DNA from: Candidatus Poribacteria bacterium
GTDB taxonomy: Bacteria > Poribacteria > WGA-4E > WGA-3G
Assembly: GCA_022822085.1 (NCBI GenBank)
Contig: JAJECK010000035.1
Location: 46,194-110,193 of the forward strand
Direction of reading: 5' to 3'
DNA length: 64,000 nt
Both the position numbers and the translations under genes were made by a program. Positions 17,742 through 26,195 of the stretch are shown piece by piece (the first letter of the stretch is position 1; every line of letters starts with the position of its first letter). The notes under the pieces are model-generated. The model did no database searches and was not told the origin of the DNA. It saw nothing but the letters and a program-made list of their open reading frames with translations.

Positions 17742-18794
17742 TCATATATCAAATAACGAAGGCTGCTCGCTTGTTGGATAGCCGAAATATTCGTAAGCCC
17801 TTTCTGTCGGAACACGTCCACTCGGTGTAGGTTTAAGAAACCCCTCTTTAATATAATACGGTTCATAGACTTCAGAAATAGTACGTTCATCCTCACTGAG
17901 CGCAACAGAAAGTGCTTTAAGTCCTGCCCTTCCACTAAATGTATCAATAAGGGCATGGAAATAAGCGTAATCCTGCTTATTTAACCCTTTTTCATCAATA
18001 CCGAAGAATTCCAATGCTTCTAAAGCAACTTCATGTGTTAATATTCCATTGCTGTGAACCTGTGCAAAATCCCTAACATTGGCAAGCAGTTTGTTTGCTA
18101 CACGCATGGTGCCACGAGCACGTAAAGCTAATTCATACTCTGCCTTTTCTTCAGTTTTTATACCAAGTTTTGCACTGTTGATATGAATGGCTTGTTTTAT
18201 ATCCTCAGGAGTGTAGTAGTCAAGGTGTATATGTATCCCAAGTCTGTCGCGAAAAGGACCAGTTAGTAACCCTTCACGGGTTGTCGCACCAACCAAAGTA
18301 AACGGGTTTATAGGAACTTGAACAATGTCTGAACCAGGTCCTTGTCCAATAGGCAAATCCAAAACAAAATCTTCAAGAACTGGATATAGTGATTCCTGTG
18401 TGGTGGCTTTCGTTGTGTGTATTTCATCGATAAAAAATATATCCCCCTCTTCAAGAAGGGTTAATGTTCTAGCGAGTTCAAGTTGCTCCATTACTGGACC
18501 GATTGCTTGCTTGAAATTAGTACCAAATTCATTGGCAATTATTTTAGCGAGTGTTGTTTTACCTAATCCTGGAGGACTTACGAGCAGGACATGTTCCAGG
18601 ACATTATCTCTACTTTTTGTCCCACTTTTTTTGTTTTCTTTACGTCTGCTTTTTACTGCCTCAATGTGAAGTCGTATCTGTTCTTTTGCTTTCTCTTGTC
18701 CAATGAATTCATCTAATGTTTCCGGACGCAAACTGTATCCAAATTCATCTTCAGTATTGTCGTGTATATCGTAGTTGTCCATAATGTCATCCAT
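17742..18794 (-). CDS. ruvB: Holliday junction branch migration helicase RuvB
   Basis: 350 residues. The AAA+ motor has LRPETLDEFIGQEKAKEQI, the Walker A PPGLGKTTLAKIIANEF, Walker B FFIDEIH, sensor 1 FTLVGATTREGLLTGPFRDR and a C-terminal winged helix ending in GRVPTERAYEYFGY. Two oddities are visible. About 12 extra basic residues (KENKKSGTKSRD) precede Walker A, whose first residue is Ser rather than the usual Gly. The segment after Walker B reads TTKATTQES instead of the usual RL-containing loop. RuvB hexamers drive branch migration with RuvA. It starts 6 nt after ruvA. Confidence 0.95.
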   Translation of the reverse strand: MDDIMDNYDIHDNTEDEFGYSLRPETLDEFIGQEKAKEQIRLHIEAVKSRRKENKKSGTKSRDNVLEHVLLVSPPGLGKTTLAKIIANEFGTNFKQAIGPVMEQLELARTLTLLEEGDIFFIDEIHTTKATTQESLYPVLEDFVLDLPIGQGPGSDIVQVPINPFTLVGATTREGLLTGPFRDRLGIHIHLDYYTPEDIKQAIHINSAKLGIKTEEKAEYELALRARGTMRVANKLLANVRDFAQVHSNGILTHEVALEALEFFGIDEKGLNKQDYAYFHALIDTFSGRAGLKALSVALSEDERTISEVYEPYYIKEGFLKPTPSGRVPTERAYEYFGYPTSEQPSLFDI

Positions 18795-18800
18795 GAAAAA

Positions 18801-19397
18801 CTAATTACGGATGTAACGTAATGCTTCTTTTACTAATGCGTCCCGATCAGCAGAATCACCAAGAGATTCTATTGCTTTTTCTAAAGCCTGTTCTGCTTCA
18901 AGGTCAGAAGCGTTCAGATTAACCAATACATTGATGACAGCCTGATGCGTTGAACTTACCCCACCAACATCAACTTTTTCCTCTAATTTTACTTTGGCTA
19001 TTTTCTTTTTCAGTTTTAAAATGATACGTTTTGCAATTTCATCACTCAATCGTGGAACACGTCTCAAGATCGGTATATTCTCTTTAAGAACGGCTTGTTG
19101 AAATTGTGCGGGTGATAATCTTGTGACGATACTTTGTGCCAGAGATGGACCAACTCTCTCAACAGTAATAGCCAGTTCAAAGATCTTTAGTGCATCACGA
19201 GAGGTGAATCCGTATATTTTGATTGCATGATCCCGATTTTGTGTATAGTGTGTGTAAAAAGTTACAGGTTCACCGATTGCGGGTAATTCATTGAGTGTTC
19301 GTTCTGCAACTTCAACGAAGTAACCGACACCGTTTACATCTACAACTACCTCTGTAGAATCTTTTTGTTCAAGTGTTCCTTTTATATGTGCAATCAT
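18801..19397 (-). CDS. ruvA: Holliday junction DNA-binding protein RuvA
   Basis: 198 residues. The OB-fold N-terminus (MIAHIKGTLEQKDSTEVVVD with GVGYFVEV) is followed by HYTQNRDHAIKIYGF, two helix-hairpin-helix segments (LAITVERVGPSLAQSIV and RVPRLSDEIAKRIILKLKKK), and a C-terminal RuvB-binding domain (AVINVLVNLNASDLEAEQAL). It clamps four-way junctions for RuvB and RuvC. The second hairpin reads VPRLSDEIAKRI rather than the usual VPGIGKKTAERL, so it is somewhat divergent. Confidence 0.93.
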   Translation of the reverse strand: MIAHIKGTLEQKDSTEVVVDVNGVGYFVEVAERTLNELPAIGEPVTFYTHYTQNRDHAIKIYGFTSRDALKIFELAITVERVGPSLAQSIVTRLSPAQFQQAVLKENIPILRRVPRLSDEIAKRIILKLKKKIAKVKLEEKVDVGGVSSTHQAVINVLVNLNASDLEAEQALEKAIESLGDSADRDALVKEALRYIRN

Positions 19398-19447
19398 GCA
19401 GATACCGTTCCTTTCAGATAACAGATGAGATGTATATTTGAGGTAGA

Positions 19448-19948
19448 TTATACATTGAGTTTTTCTTTAATTTTGTTGAGTTTGTGGGAACGGGCGTGGC
19501 ATATCGTGAGTGCAAGTGCATCCGCTGCATGATCGGGTTTGGGTAGTTCTTTTAGTTTCAATAACATCTGAACCATCTTTTGAACTTGTGCTTTAGGTGC
19601 TTTTCCATATCCAGTTACGGATGTTTTCACTTCTAAGGGAGTATATGTAGAGATCGGTATATTGCTATTCGCTGCTGCTAATTTTATTATGCCTTTGGCT
19701 TCACCGAGGACAAATGCAGTTTTGACCTGTTTACTAAAGAAAATATCTTCAAGAACTACTTCTTCAACATCATAATCTTCTATGAGTTTTATGACCTTGT
19801 CATAGATGATTTTTAAGCGTATTTCAGATTGAAGTTTAGAATCGGTTTTGATATTTCCGAATTGTAGTACTTGGTTCCGCGTCCGGTCGGTTTTGACGAT
19901 TCCATAACCTGTATTTGCTATACCGGGGTCTATCCCAAGAATTATCAT
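19448..19948 (-). CDS. ruvC: Crossover junction endodeoxyribonuclease RuvC
   Basis: 166 residues from the ATG at 19948. A TTG directly upstream is in frame, but the ATG gives the canonical start MIILGIDPGIANTGYGIV, with AGGA about 9 nt upstream. Acidic catalytic residues appear in GIDPG, VVLEDIF and the C-terminal PKPDHAADALALTICHA. The dimer resolves Holliday junctions by symmetrical nicking. It lies between yebC and ruvA in the operon. Confidence 0.96.
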   Translation of the reverse strand: MIILGIDPGIANTGYGIVKTDRTRNQVLQFGNIKTDSKLQSEIRLKIIYDKVIKLIEDYDVEEVVLEDIFFSKQVKTAFVLGEAKGIIKLAAANSNIPISTYTPLEVKTSVTGYGKAPKAQVQKMVQMLLKLKELPKPDHAADALALTICHARSHKLNKIKEKLNV

Positions 19949-19966
19949 CAACTACAAATCCTATAG

Positions 19967-20713
19967 CTACGCTGCAGCCTCAAGTATATCGTCAGGGATG
20001 TCAAAGTTTGCGTATACTTTTTGAACGTCATCAAGTTCGTCAAGGTTGTCCATCAATCTAAGCATTTTTTCTGCCTGTTTGCCTTCCAATTGGACGGTAT
20101 TTTGTGGGATCATGCTTATTTCTGCTAATTGTATATCTGCATCCGTGGCTTGGATAGCAGTGACAACTTTATCAAATTCTTCAAAGGGTGTTATGATTTC
20201 AAAAGCAGTTTCCACTTCATTCAAATCCTCCGCGCCTGCATCAGCTGCAATCAAAAACAGCTCCTCTTCATCAATACTATCTACATCAACGACAATAAGA
20301 CCACATTTGTCAAAACCCCATGAAACACAACCGCGCTCACCGATACTCCCATCAAACTTACCCAATACATGTCGAATTTCTGCTACAGCACGATTTTTGT
20401 TATCTGTTATCACTTCAATCATCAATGCAACACCACCAGGACCATATCCCTCATAAACTACCTCTTCTATAGACGCACCTTCAAGTTCACCTGTCCCCCG
20501 TAATATAGCCTTTTCTATGTTATCATTAGGAACATTACTTGACTTTGCAGTTGCAATCGCGGTGCGTAGGCGTGGGTTCGTGTCAACATCACCACCCCCC
20601 AAACGAGCAGCAGCAGTAATCTCTTTGACTAATTTAGAAAATAGTTTTCCGCGCTTTGCATCATTTGCTGCTTTTTTATGTTTTATCGTTGACCATTTAG
20701 AGTGTCCTGACAT
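19967..20713 (-). CDS. yebC: YebC/PmpR-family protein
   Basis: 248 residues, normal length. It begins MSGHSKWSTIKHKKAANDAK and carries the family blocks GKLFSKLVKEITAAARLGGG, NPRLRTAIATAKSSNVPNDN and YEGYGPGGVALMIEVITDNK. YebC proteins act as transcriptional regulators and, in recent work on several members, as ribosome-associated factors that relieve stalling. First gene of the yebC-ruvCAB-queA-yajC operon. Confidence 0.97.
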   Translation of the reverse strand: MSGHSKWSTIKHKKAANDAKRGKLFSKLVKEITAAARLGGGDVDTNPRLRTAIATAKSSNVPNDNIEKAILRGTGELEGASIEEVVYEGYGPGGVALMIEVITDNKNRAVAEIRHVLGKFDGSIGERGCVSWGFDKCGLIVVDVDSIDEEELFLIAADAGAEDLNEVETAFEIITPFEEFDKVVTAIQATDADIQLAEISMIPQNTVQLEGKQAEKMLRLMDNLDELDDVQKVYANFDIPDDILEAAA

Positions 20714-20809
20714 AATCTAATCCTTTCTTTATTTTATTCTACATAGTGGAACTGTATTCTTCAGGGACCTTCGAAAACTGAATGTGGTTTATCAGCAACT
20801 CTAATAGAT

Positions 20810-20838
20810 AGTATAACACATAGGTGTATAAGATACAA
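20810..20838 (-). promoter_or_regulatory. Possible promoter of the yebC-ruv-queA operon
   Basis: On the minus strand, TTGTAT (20833-20838) and TATACT (20810-20815) are separated by exactly 17 bp, about 100 bp upstream of yebC. The -35 box is weak, so this is only a candidate. Confidence 0.4.
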
Positions 20839-20890
20839 ATTATTTGTAAACTCATGTATGTAACACATCATTAGAGATTGTATTTATAAC

Positions 20891-21136
20891 TTACGGAGTA
20901 GATTTTGTATTATCAAATAGCACAGCGACCTGAACCAAATCTAATATATTGACAATGCCATCCCCGTTAACATCCGCAGCATTTTGACCGTCTTCCTCGA
21001 AACTTGACGCGACTATGGTCAAATCAAGAATATTGACATCACCGTCCATATTTACATCTTCAAGTAAATATGGACGGTAAAATATCCCATAGAAGTACCG
21101 TAAAGTCTCTGCTGCTACTTGCAAGTGTCGTTCCAT
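20891..21136 (-). pseudogene. Dockerin type I module split from the WD40 protein by a frameshift
   Basis: This frame contains two calcium-binding dockerin repeats, DVNMDGDVNILD and DVNGDGIVNILD, followed by LVQVAVLF. The module lies in the +1 frame relative to the upstream WD40 gene and overlaps its end. Skipping one base in the AAAA run at 21079-21082 (TTTT on the coding strand) would join the frames as LLWDIYRPYLLEDVNMDG, a natural transition. An ATG at 21136 opens the frame, but it lies inside WD40 coding sequence and has no ribosome-binding site. It is therefore most likely the lost C-terminus of the WD40 protein, unless the extra base is an assembly error or is bypassed by frameshifting. 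Confidence 0.75.
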
Positions 21137-23138
21137 CCCGACTAAACGCTACGCTTGTGACCCGATCCCTATGTCCAGTGAGGGTGCGAATGTTATTTCC
21201 TGTCTCTACATCCCACAAGCGTACTGTATTATCGGAACTGCCACTTATGATTGTTTTTCCATACGGACTGAATACAACACTACTGACCGAAGACGTATGC
21301 CCTGTGAGTGAACGTATATTTTCTCCTGTGTTCATGTCCCGCAGATAGACTACACCTTCGTCTCCTCCACTTGCGAGTATTTCTCCATCCGGACTATACG
21401 CTAAAGTACGGATATTTGTTAATTTAGTATCTGTGAATTTGCGAATGTTTTTTCCTGTGTCCACATCCCACAGATAAATAGCACTGTCACTAAACCCACT
21501 GCCACTCGCGATTGTTTTTCCATCGGGACTGAACACAACACTATAAACACCTCCTTGATGTCCTGAAATGAAGGTGTGCAGGAGTAGTCTTGTGTTGACA
21601 TCTATCAGATGGATAGAGTTGTCCAGATACCCACCAACAGCGATTGTATTACCATCGGGACTAAACACAAGACTTGAAATTCCTCCACGTCCAGGACCCC
21701 ATCCAAGTGTGTGGAGACGTTGACCTGTATCCACATCCCACAGTCGGACATCACCGATCTGACCACCACTTGCGACTATCTTCCCATCCGGACTGAACAC
21801 TACCCTTGCTATCCTACCATAATAGGCATTGATAGTGCGGAAGTTTTGTCCTGTGGCTGCATCCCAAAGACGGATTGTGATGTCATCACTGGCACTGGCA
21901 ATTGTCTTTCCATCTTTGCTAAACACAACGCTATTCACCCAATCTGAATGCCCAGTGAGTGCAAGTGTTTGCGTATTTTGTTCAGTGTCCACATTCCACA
22001 AACGGACGGTATTATCTGCACCTTCACTTGTAATTGTCCTACCATCCGGACTGTACATAACATTAGTTACTGATGCCGTATGCCCTTTGAACTTGCCTAT
22101 AAGGTTACCTGTGTTCACATCCCACAAACGGATAATCTTGTCCGTATTGCCGCTTGCGATAGTGCCTCCGTCCGGACTAAACACTACGCTTGTGACTCCA
22201 TACAAGAAGTGTATGTCATAATTGGTCCGCAATCCACCATCATCAAGTGTGCGGAGATGTTCTCCTGTATGTGCATTCCACAGACGTATGGTGCTGTCAC
22301 CACTGCCGGTCACGATTGTTTTTTCATCCGGACTGAAAACTATGCTAATGATATTACCAAAATGCCCAGAGAGTGTGTGAATAATTTGCGCTGTTTGGAC
22401 ATCCCAAAGATAGACGATGCTATCCGAATATCCGCCGCCAGTTGCGATAGTCTTTCCATTTGGACTGAACGTGACACTTTGAACCTTTCTATTATGTCCA
22501 GTTAGTGTGTGAAGGTGTCGTCCTGCGTCAACATCCCACAATCGGACGGTATTATCCTCACTCCTACTTGCGATAGTCTTTCCATCCGGACTAAACACAA
22601 CGCTTAGCACCTCTGCACTATGCCCAAATAAGATATGCCTGATCTGTCCTGTATCTACATGCCACAGACGGATAGTGTTGTCATTACTACCACTTGCGAG
22701 TGTCTTGCTATCCGGGCTAAACTCAACGCTTAACACCTCAGCTATATGTCCCGTAAGTATGTGAATTTGTTCTCTTGTATCCACATCCCATAAACGGATA
22801 GTATTGTCATCACTACCACTTGCAAGTGTTTTACCATCTGGACTGAATGCAACCTTAGTGACCCAAGACGTATGTCCCGTAAGTAGGTCAATTTCCTTAT
22901 AAGTCTGTGCATCGTAAAGCCAGACACCAAGAGAACTTGCAACCGCTATGTGTGTTCTGCTCGGAGAATAAGCAACATCATATATCTGCCCTTTACCGAG
23001 TCGCATTTTCGCACCTTCCGGCAGATTCCAAAACACAGAATCTTGGTTATAGGTGTCCATCGGAAACACAAATATCGTCAATAAAAAAGCAAGAATCATA
23101 AAGTGTTTGCTATTCACTGTCAATGTAATCCTCTTCAC
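21060..23138 (-). CDS. Exported WD40-repeat beta-propeller protein
   Basis: 692 residues. A signal peptide (HFMILAFLLTIFVFPMDTYN) is followed by about 14 WD40 repeats with the regular pattern VFSPDGKTIASGSxDxTIRLWD and TLTGHxxxVxSV. Fourteen or more blades suggest two tandem seven-bladed propellers. It would act as a surface or periplasmic interaction platform. The reading frame ends TVLLWDILPSIFT at 21060, just inside what should be the linker to a dockerin module (see 20891-21136). Dockerins bind cohesins; none is seen in the window. Repeats are alike at DNA level, so intragenic recombination or slippage is possible. Confidence 0.9.
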   Translation of the reverse strand: MKRITLTVNSKHFMILAFLLTIFVFPMDTYNQDSVFWNLPEGAKMRLGKGQIYDVAYSPSRTHIAVASSLGVWLYDAQTYKEIDLLTGHTSWVTKVAFSPDGKTLASGSDDNTIRLWDVDTREQIHILTGHIAEVLSVEFSPDSKTLASGSNDNTIRLWHVDTGQIRHILFGHSAEVLSVVFSPDGKTIASRSEDNTVRLWDVDAGRHLHTLTGHNRKVQSVTFSPNGKTIATGGGYSDSIVYLWDVQTAQIIHTLSGHFGNIISIVFSPDEKTIVTGSGDSTIRLWNAHTGEHLRTLDDGGLRTNYDIHFLYGVTSVVFSPDGGTIASGNTDKIIRLWDVNTGNLIGKFKGHTASVTNVMYSPDGRTITSEGADNTVRLWNVDTEQNTQTLALTGHSDWVNSVVFSKDGKTIASASDDITIRLWDAATGQNFRTINAYYGRIARVVFSPDGKIVASGGQIGDVRLWDVDTGQRLHTLGWGPGRGGISSLVFSPDGNTIAVGGYLDNSIHLIDVNTRLLLHTFISGHQGGVYSVVFSPDGKTIASGSGFSDSAIYLWDVDTGKNIRKFTDTKLTNIRTLAYSPDGEILASGGDEGVVYLRDMNTGENIRSLTGHTSSVSSVVFSPYGKTIISGSSDNTVRLWDVETGNNIRTLTGHRDRVTSVAFSRDGTTLASSSRDFTVLLWDILPSIFT

Positions 23139-23534
23139 TAATAAACGTTATAGTTTGGACAATTTTTAAAGTTCCGAGTGATAGTCTGAGGGAATAGAAA
23201 TCCTTCAACATCAATAGAAACTTTACGGGCACACCTGTCGTCCCGCTGGGACTTATACCATTTCTAATAATTATAGTCTCTTTCATGTAGCATAAACTTC
23301 CAGTTTGTGCGGTCCTTCAAGACCTGCTTTAACAACTCTTTATGGGATAAACATTTATAGAAATGGTATTAATTATCAATCTCATGTGATTATACCATTT
23401 CAAAATAAGAATATCTCATTATGAGATTCTGGATACTGACTGGTAGAGAGGATGTCTGAGACACAATGAATTGCGCGACTACAAACGGATTTTTATTAAT
23501 GAGAAGTGCATCAATTAGAAACGGCATATCTTCT
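23139..23534. other. Intergenic region with inverted repeats
   Basis: No gene is seen. ATACCATTTCTA near 23255 recurs in inverted form (TAGAAATGGTAT) near 23358, and a third partial copy (ATACCATTTC) lies near 23392. A GTCCCGCTGGGAC palindrome lies at about 23240. The upstream signals of the WD40 gene should lie at the left edge. Confidence 0.5.
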
Positions 23535-24146
23535 TTACACTGTGGGAGGAAGAAGAATGAAAAACAGTAAAGTATTCACAATTGCTAAGAGAGTTCCTGC
23601 TACAGTTTGAAGTGGTGTGTGTCGTTCCCGATAAACTCTCGCCCAAGCTATCAATGGCATCAATAGAAAAAGCCACACCAAATTCATATTTACCAATAAA
23701 GCCAGTACCATAATGCATCCAGTCGCAACACTGGTGTGAAAACTAATTTTCCACATTGGTGTGATTATGGAGAAGACAACGCTGTTAACAATAAACGCTT
23801 GGCACACCCAAATAATGCTCTGATTCGCACCAATCCGATATAAGACAATCGTCCCCGCTATCATACTTATGAGCGTAAAACATAATGGTATAAGCCGTTC
23901 TTCCTTCGTGTGTAAATGTATATTACTCACCTTAGAGAATCGATAAAGCACGACAATTGCTAATATCGGTAGTGCAGTAACAAATATGGCAATAACAGTA
24001 AGCCAATGGAAAACTTCTGTGCTTGTGTCTGCATGCTTATGAATTACAAAGATAGCTGTAACAATAGGTACAATAAACGGACTGAATAGAATGGATGTCC
24101 CAAGTGCCACATTGTCGCGAAATGCCGAGAATGTCTTTTGTTTCAT
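23535..24146 (-). CDS. PAP2-like multi-pass membrane protein
   Basis: 203 residues with about six transmembrane helices. A KISFHTSVATG block and an ARVYRERHTPLQTVAG block resemble motifs 2 and 3 of membrane PAP2 phosphatases (SxxH and the SR..H..D signature). The final Asp is replaced and motif 1 (KxxxxxxRP) is reduced to KEERLIP. It may be a divergent lipid phosphatase or a non-catalytic relative. Its ATG overlaps the stop of the upstream peroxiredoxin (TAATG), so the two are probably translated together. Confidence 0.65.
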   Translation of the reverse strand: MKQKTFSAFRDNVALGTSILFSPFIVPIVTAIFVIHKHADTSTEVFHWLTVIAIFVTALPILAIVVLYRFSKVSNIHLHTKEERLIPLCFTLISMIAGTIVLYRIGANQSIIWVCQAFIVNSVVFSIITPMWKISFHTSVATGCIMVLALLVNMNLVWLFLLMPLIAWARVYRERHTPLQTVAGTLLAIVNTLLFFILLPPTV

Positions 24147-25165
24147 TAATTGTCTTTTGACGTGTCAGAGTTTCTAAAGAATTCCACTAAATCAGCACCG
24201 TGAGTACTTGGGTTGATCTCTTTGTCGATCTTCACGATTTTTCCAGATTTATCAATGATAATCGTCAGTCGTTTCAGACGTTCAACATCAGGCTTTTTTG
24301 CAGCACCATAGAGCAGGGCAAGATTCTTCTGTGTGTCAACTAAAAGCGGGAAATTCAATGCATTTTCCTTCGCAAACTTCTGACGAGACTCAAGGTCATT
24401 GTGAGTAATTCCGAAGACCTGAACATTGTGTTCAGCAAATCCACTCGACTCATCACGGAGCGAGCAAACTTCAGCCGTTCAGCCGCGTCCAAAATCACGC
24501 GGATAAAATGCTAAGACGACATTCTTTTTCTCGCGAAACTTACTGAGTTGGTGAGTTTCTCCTTCTCCATCTTTCACAATAAAATCGGGGGCAGCTTGTC
24601 CGACTTTGATTTTGGGTATCACTTTACCAAGCAGTTTAACAACATCTTCACCATGTGTTCTAACATTGACTTCTTTATCAATTGCGCGGATAAATCCTGC
24701 TTTGTCTATAATGAATGTTACACGTTTTGATGCGTTGAACTTTTCCATAATACCGCTGTACCGCTTGCTGATTTCAAATTCGGTATCTGCTAAGAGTGAA
24801 AATCCGAACTGATTTTCATCTACAAACCTTTTATGTGTATCCACAGAGTCAACACTGACACCGAGTAGGACAGTTCCGGTTTTTTCTATATCGCTCAATT
24901 TATCCCGGAGCGATTGAAGTTCTGCTGTTCAGCCACCTGTGAAATCTTTGGGGTAAAAGGCAAGTACAACATTTTTCTTACCCAAAAATTCGTTTAGGTT
25001 TCGTTCGGTATCTGTCTCATCTTTCAGTGTGAAATTTGGTGCAATCATGCCCACTTCAAGTTCTTTCGGTTTTTCCACTTCTTTCTCCGCTATAAGTGAT
25101 GGGGTCAATAGCATCGTTGCTAATAATATGACTCCAACAGTAAAAATAAATAGTCTTTGATACAT
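24146..25165 (-). CDS. Exported tandem peroxiredoxin with two in-frame UGA (selenocysteine) codons
   Basis: One continuous 340-codon frame is interrupted only by TGA at 24929-24931 (residue 79) and 24479-24481 (residue 229). A signal peptide (LFIFTVGVILLATMLLTPSL) precedes two AhpC/TSA (Bcp/PrxQ-type) domains. Domain 1 runs about 38-185 and domain 2 about 192-339. Each TGA sits where the family has its peroxidatic Cys: LAFYPKDFTGG-U-TAEL and LAFYPRDFGRG-U-TAEV, compared with the usual PGCTAE. Domain 2 has a possible resolving Cys five residues later (UTAEVC); domain 1 has Gln there. Hairpins start 13-14 nt after each TGA. The gene is therefore best read as one selenoprotein that reduces peroxides in the periplasm, not three broken genes. 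TGA is an ordinary stop elsewhere here, so a general code change is excluded. Confidence 0.85.
24443..24465 (-). promoter_or_regulatory. SECIS-like hairpin after the second UGA
   Basis: On the coding strand, 13 nt after the UGA, GCUCGCUC pairs with GAG-CGAGU around a six-base loop (CGUGAU), leaving one bulged U at 24448. A bulged U and a G/U-containing apical loop are features of bacterial SECIS elements read by SelB. The hairpin also lies in coding sequence, as expected for bacteria. Confidence 0.6.
24890..24914 (-). promoter_or_regulatory. SECIS-like hairpin after the first UGA
   Basis: On the coding strand, 14 nt after the UGA, AUCGCUC pairs perfectly with GAGCGAU (7 bp) around an 11-base loop that contains GGG. 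The position relative to UGA matches the second hairpin to within one base, although the primary sequences differ. That is what selection for a SECIS would give. Confidence 0.6.
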
Positions 25166-25310
25166 TTTTTACCTCACAGTAGGTTAGATACAATCCAAAT
25201 AAAGGTATTGACGAGTAGGGTCAACAAGGCAAAACTTGGATTTGGCAGATCAAATCAACCTGTCACAATCCAATTAAATCATATCATAGGAATGTTATAT
25301 TTTCAAGTTC

Positions 25311-26174
25311 TTACTTTGATATAACTCCCTTCTCCTCAAGCCACATTTTCAATGGTACATCAGCATCTTTTGGAGAAAAGTGACCGTTTGCATTCGTCCC
25401 ACCACCGAGGAGTTGCTGACGAATTGGGTCGTTCTGCTCAAATAAATCTGCAGGTATCGTCATATCATCTTTGCTTCGCAACCATCGGTATCCATACCCA
25501 TAAAAGATCCCTTTACGTGTGATGTCAGAGTCGTTTTCACTTCGTGCGTGCCAAATGCGTCTATCAAAGAAAACTGCATCTCCAGGTTTACAACAAACAG
25601 CAGTTGCCCCTTCAGGTAGCGATCCATCAGTGGGACGTTCAAACGTATCCCATAGATGACTGCCCGGAATGACATAGAAATTTCCACGTCCTTCTACAGA
25701 ACAATCGGAAAGCCAATAGACGATTTTTATTGATAAACGGGGTCGTGGAGAACTTTCAATTTCTATATTCACACGTCCACTATCTTGATGCCAACCGAGT
25801 TGAGCGTTATTTCCGCGCTGAGCTTCTCGTCGTGGCGGTGTGATTATAAAATGGCTGTGATATGAATAGATATTCCATCCCAAAATACCCCATACCTTTG
25901 GAAAGGTTTTATAGTAATCCAAAATGTTAATAAAGAGTTGGTCTTTACCCAAAAAATTTGGATAGAAGAAATTGTCGTGAGGAGTCATTTGCAATTTCCT
26001 ATAAGGGTCATATTCTGCATCTAAATGAACGTTGTAAATAGCATCAACGCGTTTTTCCAACTCCACAACAAGTTCCAATGGCAGTGCGTTCTCTACGATG
26101 AAATATCCATCAGCATTTAATGCGCACAGTTGTTCATCAGTAATCTGATGCTGGAGATGACGTTCATCAAGCAT
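25311..26174 (-). CDS. Phytanoyl-CoA dioxygenase (PhyH) family Fe(II)/2-oxoglutarate oxygenase
   Basis: 287 residues. The metal triad is visible as His129 and Asp131 in GWHQDSGRV and His209 in FFDRRIWHARSEN. Arg220 (ITRKGIFYGY) is the likely 2-oxoglutarate anchor. FYVIPGSHLWD and KPGDAVFFD are further family blocks. These enzymes hydroxylate small molecules or lipids using iron and 2-oxoglutarate, and the family is amplified in Poribacteria. It starts 21 nt downstream of the Gfo/Idh gene, so the pair is likely an operon acting on the same, unknown substrate. Confidence 0.93.
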   Translation of the reverse strand: MLDERHLQHQITDEQLCALNADGYFIVENALPLELVVELEKRVDAIYNVHLDAEYDPYRKLQMTPHDNFFYPNFLGKDQLFINILDYYKTFPKVWGILGWNIYSYHSHFIITPPRREAQRGNNAQLGWHQDSGRVNIEIESSPRPRLSIKIVYWLSDCSVEGRGNFYVIPGSHLWDTFERPTDGSLPEGATAVCCKPGDAVFFDRRIWHARSENDSDITRKGIFYGYGYRWLRSKDDMTIPADLFEQNDPIRQQLLGGGTNANGHFSPKDADVPLKMWLEEKGVISK

Positions 26175-26195
26175 TTTGTGATTCTCCTATTTTCA

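Noticed and set aside
24479..24931. Genome-wide reassignment of TGA (genetic code 4 or 25)
   Set aside because: Other clear genes end in TGA at the expected C-terminus, for example queA and the TonB receptor.
24146..25165. Three separate small peroxiredoxin fragments or a pseudogene with nonsense mutations
   Set aside because: All three pieces share one frame. The only interruptions are TGA at the two catalytic-Cys positions, and the rest is intact, which fits selenocysteine far better than decay.
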